From Flavobacteriales bacterium (GTDB taxonomy: Bacteria; Bacteroidota; Bacteroidia; Flavobacteriales_F; PHOS-HE28), in contig JACJZI010000012.1 of assembly GCA_020635655.1 (NCBI GenBank), positions 1 through 64,000 of the forward strand: a stretch of 64,000 nucleotides of DNA, in the 5' to 3' direction. Both the position numbers and the translations under genes were made by a program. Shown here piece by piece: positions 39,218 to 47,392 of this stretch (the first letter of the stretch is position 1; every line of letters begins with the position of its first letter). The notes beneath the pieces are model-generated. The model saw nothing but the letters and a program-made list of their open reading frames with translations, did not search any database and had not been told where the DNA came from.

Positions 39218-40141
39218 GTGGAACTCCGACCGACCCTTTCCGCCCGTCAGATCGCCGAGATGCTCGGTGCCCGCGTGGCCGGCGACCCCGACCGGACGGT
39301 CACCGGACTGAACGAGATCAACCGCGTGGGGCCGGGCGACCTGGTCTACGTGGACCATCCGAAGTACTACGCCAAGGCGCTCCACAGCGCGGCCACCACC
39401 ATCCTGATCAACACGGAGGTGGACGCGCCTGAGGGCAAGGCGATCATCATCAGCGACGATCCCTGCCGCGACTACAACGACCTGGTGCGGCGCTTCATGC
39501 CGCGCGCGGGATGGCACCGCGAGGGCATCACCATCGGCGCGGGGTCCGAAGTGCACGACAGCGCGGTGCTCGGTCCGCACGTGACGATCGGCCGCGACTG
39601 CCGCATCATGCCGGGCGTGGTGATCTACGAACGCACGACCATCGGCGACCGCGTGACCATCCATGCCAACACGGTGATCGGCGCGGACCCCTTCTACTAC
39701 AAGAAGCGTCCGACCCACTACGACAAGATGGCCGTGGGCGGCAGCGTGGCGATCGGGGACGACGTGGAGATCGGTGCGTTGTGCACCATCGACCGCGGCG
39801 TGAGCGCGGACACGCGCATCGGCGCCGGCACCAAGATCGACAACCACGTGCAGGTGGGGCACGACACGCTGGTCGGCCGCAACTGCCTCATCGCCGCGCA
39901 CGTGGCCATCGCCGGCGCGGTGGTGATCGAGGACGAGGTGACGTTGTGGGGACAGGTGGGCATCCCGAGCAAGCTGCGCGTGGGCCGGGGCGCCGTGATC
40001 CTCGGCCAGAGCGGCATCATGAGCTCGGTGGAGGGCGGTCGCAGCTACCTCGGCTCGCCGGCCGGCGAAGCGAAACAGAAACTGCGCGAGATCGCCCTGA
40101 TGGCCAGGCTGCCGGAGATCGCGAAGAAGCTGGGCCTCTAA
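39218..40141 (+). CDS. Second LpxD-like N-acyltransferase
   Basis: 307 aa from GTG 39218. N-terminal domain resembles LpxD (LSARQIAEMLGARVAGDPDR, GDLVYVDHPKYYAKAL). It is followed by hexapeptide rungs (ITIGAGSEVHDSAVLGPHVT, VIYERTTIGDRVTIHANTVI) with the His region VQVGHDTLVGRNCLI and a YLGSPAGEAK closing motif. It is about 50 residues shorter than lpxD at 34478, lacking the C-terminal coiled helix. Paired lpxD genes bracketing this locus are usual in Bacteroidota; the paralogue may use a different acyl chain or sugar substrate, which cannot be told from sequence alone. It is followed 2 bp later by the phosphatase gene. Confidence 0.88.
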   Translation: MELRPTLSARQIAEMLGARVAGDPDRTVTGLNEINRVGPGDLVYVDHPKYYAKALHSAATTILINTEVDAPEGKAIIISDDPCRDYNDLVRRFMPRAGWHREGITIGAGSEVHDSAVLGPHVTIGRDCRIMPGVVIYERTTIGDRVTIHANTVIGADPFYYKKRPTHYDKMAVGGSVAIGDDVEIGALCTIDRGVSADTRIGAGTKIDNHVQVGHDTLVGRNCLIAAHVAIAGAVVIEDEVTLWGQVGIPSKLRVGRGAVILGQSGIMSSVEGGRSYLGSPAGEAKQKLREIALMARLPEIAKKLGL

Positions 40142-40143
40142 CG

Positions 40144-41367
40144 ATGACCCGGCTGGACCGTCTCACCGAACGGCTCAACCTGAAGGAGTTCCAGCTGCGG
40201 GCCCTGCTGGAGGTCACCAAGGCGATCAACGCCAACGTGCACCGGGAGGACCTCCTGCGCCTGTACGGCGAGATCATGCAGCACGAGCTCGGCATCACGC
40301 GGCTGATGCTCTTCGAGCGGCAGGCGCAATGGGAATGCATCCTCGCTTTCGGCACCCAGGGCGAGGAGGCCACGATCGACGTGGACGCGGCCGCGGGCAA
40401 CTACACCGACATCCAGCTGATCGGGACCGACCCGGACGGCCGCATGGCCGGGTTCGACATCGCGGTGCCCGTGAACCACGAGGACCGTCCGCTGGCCTTC
40501 CTCTTCATCGGCGACATCGACGAGGGCACGCACATGAGCCCCACGGTGAAGCACCTGAACTTCATCCAGACGCTCACCAACCTGATCGTGGTGGCCCTGG
40601 AGAACCAACGGCTCAACCACCAGGCCCTGCAACAGGAGCGCGACAAGCGCGAACTGGAACTGGCCGCGGAGATGCAGGCGATGCTCGTGCCCGACGCGCT
40701 GCCCCACACCGGGCCCCTGCACGCGGCGGCCTGGTACCAGCCCCATCGCCAGGTCGGCGGTGACTACTACGACGTCGTGCGGACCTCGGACAGGGAGGCG
40801 GTGATCGTGATCGCCGACGTGTCCGGCAAGGGGATCGCCGCGGCCCTGCTGATGTCGAACTTCCAGGCGACGTTGCGCGCCCTGGTGCAATACTCCGACG
40901 ACCCGTTGGACGAACTGGTGCACGACCTGAACGACAAGGTGTTCCACAACGCGCGCGGCGAGCGCTTCATCACGGCCTTCGTCGGCCGTCTCGACCTGGC
41001 CTCCGGTTCCATGCACTTCGTGAACGCCGGGCACAACCCACCGCTGTTGCTGGCGGATGGCGCCTTCGAGGAACTGACCACCGGCAGCATCGCGCTGGGC
41101 ATGATGCCCAAGCTGCCCTTCCTGCAGGTGGGCGAGGCCCGGGTGCTCCCGGGCAGCACGTTGCTGTGCTACACCGACGGGCTCGTGGAACAGGAGGATG
41201 TGCACGGGAACGCCTTCGGCACCGGACCGTTGCGACGGACGATGCTGGACCTGCAGGGCGGCACGCCCGAGGACCTGGTCCAGGCGCTGGTGGCGCGGTT
41301 CAGCACGCACCGGGGCGCCGAACCCTATCTGGACGACCTGGCCCTGCTCGCCTGCCGGCGGGCCTGA
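40144..41367 (+). CDS. GAF-domain SpoIIE/RsbU-type serine phosphatase
   Basis: 407 aa. Residues about 15-155 form a GAF-like sensor (LRALLEVTKAINANVHREDL, ...LTNLIVVALENQRL). A coiled linker follows (ALQQERDKRELELAAEMQAM). Residues about 190-405 are a PP2C-type SpoIIE phosphatase: VGGDYYDVV (metal Asp), VIVIADVSGKGIAAALLMSN, FVNAGHNPPLLL, LLCYTDGLVEQED and LDDLALLACRR. Such proteins dephosphorylate anti-sigma antagonist proteins in partner-switching pathways. No STAS or HPK partner is adjacent. It directly follows lpxD2 with a 2-bp gap, so it may be cotranscribed. Confidence 0.92.
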   Translation: MTRLDRLTERLNLKEFQLRALLEVTKAINANVHREDLLRLYGEIMQHELGITRLMLFERQAQWECILAFGTQGEEATIDVDAAAGNYTDIQLIGTDPDGRMAGFDIAVPVNHEDRPLAFLFIGDIDEGTHMSPTVKHLNFIQTLTNLIVVALENQRLNHQALQQERDKRELELAAEMQAMLVPDALPHTGPLHAAAWYQPHRQVGGDYYDVVRTSDREAVIVIADVSGKGIAAALLMSNFQATLRALVQYSDDPLDELVHDLNDKVFHNARGERFITAFVGRLDLASGSMHFVNAGHNPPLLLADGAFEELTTGSIALGMMPKLPFLQVGEARVLPGSTLLCYTDGLVEQEDVHGNAFGTGPLRRTMLDLQGGTPEDLVQALVARFSTHRGAEPYLDDLALLACRRA

Positions 41368-41376
41368 CCCGCTCCT

Positions 41377-42813
41377 TCAGTCGGACAGTTCGAGACGGCC
41401 GTGGTACTTCAGGTCGAAGAGCACGACCATGGCCGTGAACGCCCAGAACGGCACGCTGGCCTTGTCCAGATCGAGGAAGTTGTTGAGCGCGCCGTGGATG
41501 TAATAGCTGATGAGCCCGAGGAAGGCGGCGGTCATCAGGTGCCGGTCCGCACCCGGAGGCATGCGTCGGAACAGCAGGATGGCCCGCACCACGACCGTGA
41601 CCACCAGGGCCACCATGAGCGCCATGCCGGGCACGCCCTGTTCGGAGAGCGGACCGAGGTATTCGCTGTGGGCATTGCCCTGCGACCCGAAGTTGGTGCT
41701 GATGATCGTGCGGTCCTCGCTGGCCTGGAACGGCGCATACTGGAACATGTAGGTGCCGGGGCCCCAGCCGAAGAGCGGACGCTCCTGGAACATGCGCCAG
41801 GCGGAATGCCAGCGGTTGATGCGTTCCAGGTTCGAGGCATCGGAGCTGATGTTGGAGATGGAGCTGACGTGCTTGGCGAGGTCATCGCTGCTCTCATCGC
41901 GGTTGCGCTCCAGCGCGATCAGGATGCGGTCCTGGTCGGCGAAATAGATGCCGGCACCGGTGACCAGCAGCGCCGCTACGGACCAGAGCGGCACGCGCAG
42001 CCGCATCACCAGGAAGATGGCCAGGGAACCGGCGAGGCTCACCCAGGCCGCACGGGTGTAGGAAAAGATCAATCCCGAGGTGAACAGCAACAGGAGGAAC
42101 AGCGCCGCGCCGCGCCGGCTCCGGGAATAGCCGGGCATGGACACCGCGCTCACCAGGAACGGCAGCAACATGGCGATCACCGCGCCATAGCTGGTGTGGT
42201 CCTTGAAGAAGGGGGTCATCACCCAGTGCGCGGGGTCCTGCTCGAAGCGGTACTGGGCGTGGTTGATCAACGTGTAGATGATCACGATGCCCATCGAGCC
42301 GCAGAACAGCCAGAAGAACCGGTGCATGTTGCGGCGATGTTCCAGCAGGCGGGTGGCCAGGAAGAACATCACGCTGACGAACCAGAGGCGCGCGGTGAAG
42401 TACTTCACGCTGACCAGGGGCATCTCGCTCGGGATGATGCACACGGCCATCCAGATCAGCTGGGCGATGATGATCGCGGTGACGGGATGCCGCCAGATCG
42501 CCGGATCGAGCACGCGGCGTTCGAGCGCGAGCTTCAGGAGGAAGAGCAGCATCACCCCGACCAGCAGTGGTTCGGTGGGCAGGGCCACGCCGATGCCGCC
42601 CAGGTCGAGCTGCTCCAGGTTGATGCTGAGCGGCGTGGCGAACACGATGAAGAGCATCAGCTTGTCCACCGCGGCCACCGCGGCCCAGAGCACGATCAGG
42701 GCGGCGGGCAGCAGGGCCAGCCAGTATTGCTCGTGCGCGCTGAGCACCAGGTTCGCCACCACGAAGAGCAGACAGACCAGGACGATCCAATTGGCCTTCA
42801 GCGCGCGGACCAT
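41377..42813 (-). CDS. O-antigen ligase/polymerase-like membrane protein
   Basis: 478 aa, about 10-12 transmembrane segments and a large periplasmic loop (about residues 290-390). Loop motifs RPLFGWGPGTYMFQYAP and GNAHSEYLGPLSEQGVPGM match the O-antigen ligase/polymerase (Wzy_C) family (typical: G.G...F......AHN.YL......G..G). It would link or polymerise polysaccharide chains at the periplasmic face. Its ATG shares one base with the preceding stop (TGATG), so it is translationally coupled to the chain-length gene upstream. It is the last gene of the unit and is convergent with the phosphatase. Confidence 0.87.
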   Translation of the reverse strand: MVRALKANWIVLVCLLFVVANLVLSAHEQYWLALLPAALIVLWAAVAAVDKLMLFIVFATPLSINLEQLDLGGIGVALPTEPLLVGVMLLFLLKLALERRVLDPAIWRHPVTAIIIAQLIWMAVCIIPSEMPLVSVKYFTARLWFVSVMFFLATRLLEHRRNMHRFFWLFCGSMGIVIIYTLINHAQYRFEQDPAHWVMTPFFKDHTSYGAVIAMLLPFLVSAVSMPGYSRSRRGAALFLLLLFTSGLIFSYTRAAWVSLAGSLAIFLVMRLRVPLWSVAALLVTGAGIYFADQDRILIALERNRDESSDDLAKHVSSISNISSDASNLERINRWHSAWRMFQERPLFGWGPGTYMFQYAPFQASEDRTIISTNFGSQGNAHSEYLGPLSEQGVPGMALMVALVVTVVVRAILLFRRMPPGADRHLMTAAFLGLISYYIHGALNNFLDLDKASVPFWAFTAMVVLFDLKYHGRLELSD

Positions 42814-43751
42814 CAGCGTTCGGTTGTGCGCCAGGCCACCAGGACGAACGCCAGGAAGGCCGCGCCCAGGGTGCTGAGCAGCACGATCAGCCAGCGGATG
42901 GGGAAGACCTTCCTGTCGGAGATCTCCGGATACTCGATCACGTTGGTGTAGGTCAGCACCTTCTCCACGTCCATGCGCGTCTTCTCGTATTCGTTCAGCT
43001 TCGACACGTAGACCCCGCGGAACATGTTGCTCAGGTCGGTGAGGTTGCGGAACTCACCACCGTGGTCGCCCAGGGCCTTCAGCATGCCGCGGGCCTCCTC
43101 ACGGCTCGCTGCCGGCGAGCCGTTGGACAGCATCCGCATGTATCCCCGGGTGATCTCCTCGGTCTGTGCGTCGTAGTTCAGCAGGCCGGTGCTCGCACGC
43201 AATTCGTTCAACCGGGCCTCCACGCTGTCCAGCTTGTGCTTCTCGATGTCCATTTCGCGCCGGGCGATGGCCAGGAGCTCCTGCGACTTCTCCCGTTGCA
43301 ACCGGCGCGCCAGCAGGTCGGTCTGGTGCAGCATGGTGCGCACCATGTCCCGCGCCATCCGCGCATCCTCGTCCGTCACCTCGATCATCACCGACTCGTA
43401 GCGGGTCTTGCTGATGTCGACGCGTTCATTGAACATGGCCTGCAGGTAGTAGCGGCCCGGCACCCTGGTGGTATCGATGCGGTAGTGTTCCGGCAGGTGG
43501 AAGAGGGCCACGAGGCTGTCGCGGATGCTGTTGCTCTGCAACAGTTGCAGCAGCTGATCGGTGCGCGTCTCGGTGGAATAGCTGTTGAGGTTCACCGGGT
43601 ACACCACCGCCGAGGAACGGAAGCGCGGTCTGATGAACGTGGGCCCGCTGAACACCGCGGACAGCACGGCGGCCCCCACCGCGACGAGGATCAGCGTTCG
43701 CCGATGCGCCCAGGCCAGGCGGGTGTAGCGGGAAAAGGACAGCTCATCCAT
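42813..43751 (-). CDS. Wzz-type polysaccharide chain-length regulator A
   Basis: 312 aa. Transmembrane helix near the N-terminus (TLILVAVGAAVLSAVF) and another near the end (LIVLLSTLGAAFLAFVLVAW), flanking an about 230-residue periplasmic coiled-coil domain (LLARRLQREKSQELLAIARRE). This Wzz/PCP layout sets the length of O-antigen or exopolysaccharide. There is no BY-kinase domain, so it is a PCP-1-like form. It overlaps the next Wzz-type gene by 8 bp and the polymerase-like gene by 1 bp. Confidence 0.85.
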   Translation of the reverse strand: MDELSFSRYTRLAWAHRRTLILVAVGAAVLSAVFSGPTFIRPRFRSSAVVYPVNLNSYSTETRTDQLLQLLQSNSIRDSLVALFHLPEHYRIDTTRVPGRYYLQAMFNERVDISKTRYESVMIEVTDEDARMARDMVRTMLHQTDLLARRLQREKSQELLAIARREMDIEKHKLDSVEARLNELRASTGLLNYDAQTEEITRGYMRMLSNGSPAASREEARGMLKALGDHGGEFRNLTDLSNMFRGVYVSKLNEYEKTRMDVEKVLTYTNVIEYPEISDRKVFPIRWLIVLLSTLGAAFLAFVLVAWRTTER

Positions 43752-44763
43752 CGGTACGGCGGATCTTCTTGACGTTCTCCTGCACCACGATCAGCAGCAG
43801 CGCGAGCAGGAACGCGCTCACCGTGCTGACGGTGACCACCAGCCACCGGACGGGATAGCTCTTCTTGTCCGCGGGCTGGGCGCGGTTCACGACGAACTTG
43901 TGGGGCAGGTCGCTCTCGCGGTCGGCCTCGGCCTGCTCCAGTTTCATGCGGAGCACGCTCAAGCGCTTCACCTCGTTGAACTGGCGGTCCTGCAGGGTGA
44001 CGTAGGCGCCGCCATATTGCGCCAGCACCTTGAACCGGTCCTCGAACTCCTTGATGGCCCGTTGATCGCCCTTCAGGATGGCCGCGCCGAGGTACTCGTT
44101 GTAGCGTTCGGTCTGGGTGTGGTAGTCCTGCACGCCAAGGCCGCGCAACACCGCCATGCTGTCCTCCATCTGTTCGATCTCCTTCTGGAGCGCGTCCACC
44201 TTCTCCTTCACCAGCCGGTAGCCGATCTCGGCGCGCTCGTGGTTCATTTCGCGCCAGACGGTATCCACCTGGTCGGCGATGAAATTGGCGATCATGGCCG
44301 CGGTGTCCGGTTGGGGATGGAGCACCTCCACGCGAACGCTGCCGAACTTGGTGTACTCGAAGGTGATGTGCCGCGCATAGGCCTTGACCAGTTCGGTGCG
44401 GCGGTACTTGCTGTCGGGCTTGATGCGGTAGGCCCGTTCCAGGTCGAAGCGTTTCGCGGTGCGGTCGCGGATCTCGTCGCTGTTCAGCACCTGCAGCAAT
44501 TGTTCGGCGTCCTCCTCATCGCCCAGGGCCAGGATGTCGTCGCGGCCGGTGGCCTGTTCGTTCAACAGGGCCTTGGAGGCGGAGTTGGTGATGGCGGGGA
44601 ACAGGATCACCTCGCTCTTGTACAAGGGGCGGATCACGAAGGCGGCGATCACGCCGGCGATGGCGCCGAGGAGCGTGATCGTGAGGATCATTCGGCGGCG
44701 CGCCCATAGGAAAAGCACCAGATCAAAGGACGCCAGGTCCTCCTGCGGCTTGTTCTCGGTCAT
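43744..44763 (-). CDS. Wzz-type polysaccharide chain-length regulator B
   Basis: 339 aa with the same layout as its neighbour: helix ILTITLLGAIAGVIAAFVIR, a coiled-coil periplasmic domain (VKEKVDALQKEIEQMEDSMA), and a terminal helix (WLVVTVSTVSAFLLALLLIV) preceded by KKSYPVRW. The Pro-rich P-x-x-P signature of Wzz near the last helix is reduced to the PVRW word. Two Wzz-like genes side by side may form hetero-oligomers. A TACTTTAG promoter-like word lies 22 nt upstream. Confidence 0.85.
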   Translation of the reverse strand: MTENKPQEDLASFDLVLFLWARRRMILTITLLGAIAGVIAAFVIRPLYKSEVILFPAITNSASKALLNEQATGRDDILALGDEEDAEQLLQVLNSDEIRDRTAKRFDLERAYRIKPDSKYRRTELVKAYARHITFEYTKFGSVRVEVLHPQPDTAAMIANFIADQVDTVWREMNHERAEIGYRLVKEKVDALQKEIEQMEDSMAVLRGLGVQDYHTQTERYNEYLGAAILKGDQRAIKEFEDRFKVLAQYGGAYVTLQDRQFNEVKRLSVLRMKLEQAEADRESDLPHKFVVNRAQPADKKSYPVRWLVVTVSTVSAFLLALLLIVVQENVKKIRRTDG

Positions 44764-44785
44764 CGATCAGGCTGGAAAAGGAGGC

Positions 44786-44793
44786 CTAAAGTA
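44786..44793 (-). promoter_or_regulatory. TAnnTTTG-like -7 element (Wzz-Wzz-Wzy unit)
   Basis: The minus strand reads TACTTTAG, 22 nt before the ATG at 44763. It overlaps the flippase stop codon. Confidence 0.35.
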
Positions 44794-46255
44794 ACGGTTC
44801 GGTCCCTGCTGCCGGGACCGGGCGTCGCATGGCGCTCCGCAGTTCCGCCCAGGTCACCGTCCGGGTGAGGAAGGCCAGCACCAGGGCCGAAACGCCCATC
44901 AGCAGGGCAAAGGGCAGCAGGCCCATCCCCCACCGCATGGAACCCCAGGCGATGCCGACCAACAGGATCGCGTAGGACAGGGATGCGAAGAGCCGGCCCA
45001 CGGGGATGCGCCAACGAAAACGCGCCACCACCAGGACCATCTGCACCAGGGCCGTGGCGACCTGCGTGACCAGGCTGGCCCATGCCGCGCCCAGGGCCTG
45101 GTGGCCGGGGATCAGCCAGGCGTTCAGGGCGATGTTCACCACCATGCCGGCGGCGGCCATCGTGTTGAGCGCGCGCAGATCGCCGTTCGCGGTGAGCAGC
45201 GTGCCGAAGACATAGGTGGTGCACACCGCCATGAAGCAGATCAGCAACAGGGCGAAGACGGGCGCGGAGACCGCCACATGCTCGGTATAGCGCAGCGCCA
45301 TCACCGCATGCGCATGGGTGATGCCCACCACCGCCACCCAGAGCGTGCCCACCCAGACCAGGCGGAAGGCCAGGCCGGTGAGCGGGCCCACGTCGTCACC
45401 CTGCTTGAGCATCCGGCTGAACATCGGCAGCAGCAGACCCGCCAGCAGATAGCCGAGCATGTTGAGCGCCTCGAAGAAGCGGAACGCCTGGGCGTAGATC
45501 CCGGCCTGCAACGGACCGTCCGGAAGCATGCGCTCCAGCATGACCGTGTCGGTGCGGTAGTAGAACGTCATCAACAGGATCAGAAGGGCATAGGGGAAGC
45601 TTTGGCGCAGGATGCCCCAGCTGAAACCGGGAGACCAGCGCACGATGATGCGGCCGGTGCGTCCGCGCACCAACAGGAAGGCCACGATCACGGCAGTGGC
45701 GTAGGAAACGGTCTGTGCGCGGACGAACCATTCGATGCGGAAGGGGGTGCCGGTGGCGCGGCCCCACAGCAGCCAGCCGCAGATCGCGATCAGCAGCACC
45801 CGGTCCAGCACGCTCAGCAGGCTGTCCTGCGCGAAGCGCTGCGCCGCGGCGATGTTGCTGCGCAGATAGAGCAGCATGCCGGCGAGCGCCTGGTTCAGCA
45901 CGAGCCAGGCCAGCAGTTCGAGCCCGGCGGTGGTGTATCCGAGCACGAGCCCCGCCAGCAGCGTGGCCACCGCGTACAGGCCGACGAGCACGAGCCGCAT
46001 CGCAAGAATGCCCCCCAGGTGCGCCCGCATCAGGTGCATGTTCCGGGCGATGTGCCGGGTGTTGTAGTTGGTGATGCCCAGGTCCAGCAGGATGTTCAGC
46101 AGGAAGCTCAGGCTGAGCAGGGCCGCATAGCTGCCGTAGGTCGCCGCACCCACGCGGACCTGCACGCCGGCATCGATGCCCAGGATGTAGAAGGGCTTCA
46201 CCAGCAGGTTCAGCACCAGCACCAGGGCCAGGTTGCGCAGGAAGGTGCGTTGCAT
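44786..46255 (-). CDS. Wzx-type polysaccharide flippase
   Basis: 489 aa, 12-14 transmembrane segments, MOP-superfamily (MATE-related) layout starting RTFLRNLALVLVLNLLVKPF. Motifs include VGAATYGSYAALLSLSF and YYRTDTVMLERMLPDG, the latter typical of Wzx/RfbX flippases. It would flip undecaprenyl-linked sugar units to the periplasm for the polymerase and chain-length proteins encoded downstream on the same strand. No glycosyltransferase is in the window, so the sugar-assembly genes must be elsewhere. A start Met and upstream context are good but no strong promoter was found. Confidence 0.88.
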   Translation of the reverse strand: MQRTFLRNLALVLVLNLLVKPFYILGIDAGVQVRVGAATYGSYAALLSLSFLLNILLDLGITNYNTRHIARNMHLMRAHLGGILAMRLVLVGLYAVATLLAGLVLGYTTAGLELLAWLVLNQALAGMLLYLRSNIAAAQRFAQDSLLSVLDRVLLIAICGWLLWGRATGTPFRIEWFVRAQTVSYATAVIVAFLLVRGRTGRIIVRWSPGFSWGILRQSFPYALLILLMTFYYRTDTVMLERMLPDGPLQAGIYAQAFRFFEALNMLGYLLAGLLLPMFSRMLKQGDDVGPLTGLAFRLVWVGTLWVAVVGITHAHAVMALRYTEHVAVSAPVFALLLICFMAVCTTYVFGTLLTANGDLRALNTMAAAGMVVNIALNAWLIPGHQALGAAWASLVTQVATALVQMVLVVARFRWRIPVGRLFASLSYAILLVGIAWGSMRWGMGLLPFALLMGVSALVLAFLTRTVTWAELRSAMRRPVPAAGTEPLL

Positions 46256-46324
46256 GCGAAGGCGAATGTCCGCGATCCGCCGGGAATGCGGACCTGAACA
46301 GCGGATGCGTTGTTCCCGCCCGGC

Positions 46325-47392
46325 CTACCGCACCACCACGGGTGACCACCACTGGCGGTCGCCCTGGATGATGCCCACCGGGTACGTGCCGGCGGCATAT
46401 CCTTCCAGGGACAGGTGGACGGGGTCCGTGGAGGAAAGGGGGTGGTCCAGCAGCACGCGCCCGCGGATGTCCAGGATGCGCACACGTGCGCCACTGGCAG
46501 CGCTCAGTTGGATGGTGATGCCCTGGGCCGCGGTGGTCGGGTTGGGGCCGATCTGCACGGCAGGTGCGGCATCGGCCTGCGGAACGGACACCGTGCCGGC
46601 GATGGTCGTGTCGATGTTCACCACGATGCCGAAGGGAGGCCCCCAATCCCCATCGTCATCCTGCGCACGCATCCACAGCACCTGGTTGCCGGCGAACACG
46701 GGCACGGGGATCGCTCCGCCCCTGATCGCCTCCACGGCGCTGCCGAAGTTGCCGTCCGCGGCGAGCATCGGTGTCGCATTGCCTTCACCGGGATCGGTGT
46801 CCACCCAGTATTCCGCCGCGTTCACATGGATGGCGGGGAAGGTCACGGTGCCGGGCAGCACGTCCACCACCACCCGGAACACGCCGCTCCAGTTGCCGTT
46901 CACGTCCATCACGCGCAGGCCCAGGGTGTGCGTGCCCGGTGCGGGCAGGGTGGCGGTCTCCAGGCGCACGGCTTCCAACGCCGCGTCGAAGTTGCCATCG
47001 AAGGCGAGCAAGGGCGCACCGTTGCCTTCGCCGGGATCGGTGTCCCAGAAATATTCCCCTTCGCTCACGGTGATGTCCGGGAGCAGGAGGCTGCCGGGGA
47101 GCACGTCCACCACGGTGCCGAAGGCGGGTCCCCAGGCGCCGTCGTCGTCCTGCACGCGCAGGTAAAGGCGGTGCGTGCCCGGTGCGGGAAGCGAGCCGGT
47201 CGCGACCATCACCTGCTCCAGCGCCTGACCGAAGGTGCCGTCCACGGCCACCAGTGCGGAGCCGTTGCCGGTGCCGGGATCCGTGTCCCAGAAATACTCG
47301 CCCTGCAGCAGGCCGGTCTGGGCCGAGGCGCCCAGGCCGATGCAAAGGGCCAGGCCGAGCAGGTGCGTGCGTGCGTGCATGGGGGTGCGCAT
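46325..47392 (-). CDS. Secreted three-repeat protein with T9SS sorting domain
   Basis: 355 aa from ATG 47392 (MRTPMHARTHLLGLALCIGL, signal peptide). The body is three tandem repeats of about 90 residues, each beginning with a signature such as GEYFWDTDPGTGNG, GEYFWDTDPGEGNG and AEYWVDTDPGEGNA, then an APGTH(R/T)L-L-R strand and GXWGPXFXXVVDVLPG. The acidic DTDPGEGN loops could bind calcium (inference). A type A tail follows (QIGPNPTTAAQGITIQ, ILDIRGRVLLD, YAAGTYPVGI). The start overlaps the upstream beta-helix gene stop by 1 bp (TGATG), so the two proteins are coupled. Confidence 0.87.
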   Translation of the reverse strand: MRTPMHARTHLLGLALCIGLGASAQTGLLQGEYFWDTDPGTGNGSALVAVDGTFGQALEQVMVATGSLPAPGTHRLYLRVQDDDGAWGPAFGTVVDVLPGSLLLPDITVSEGEYFWDTDPGEGNGAPLLAFDGNFDAALEAVRLETATLPAPGTHTLGLRVMDVNGNWSGVFRVVVDVLPGTVTFPAIHVNAAEYWVDTDPGEGNATPMLAADGNFGSAVEAIRGGAIPVPVFAGNQVLWMRAQDDDGDWGPPFGIVVNIDTTIAGTVSVPQADAAPAVQIGPNPTTAAQGITIQLSAASGARVRILDIRGRVLLDHPLSSTDPVHLSLEGYAAGTYPVGIIQGDRQWWSPVVVR

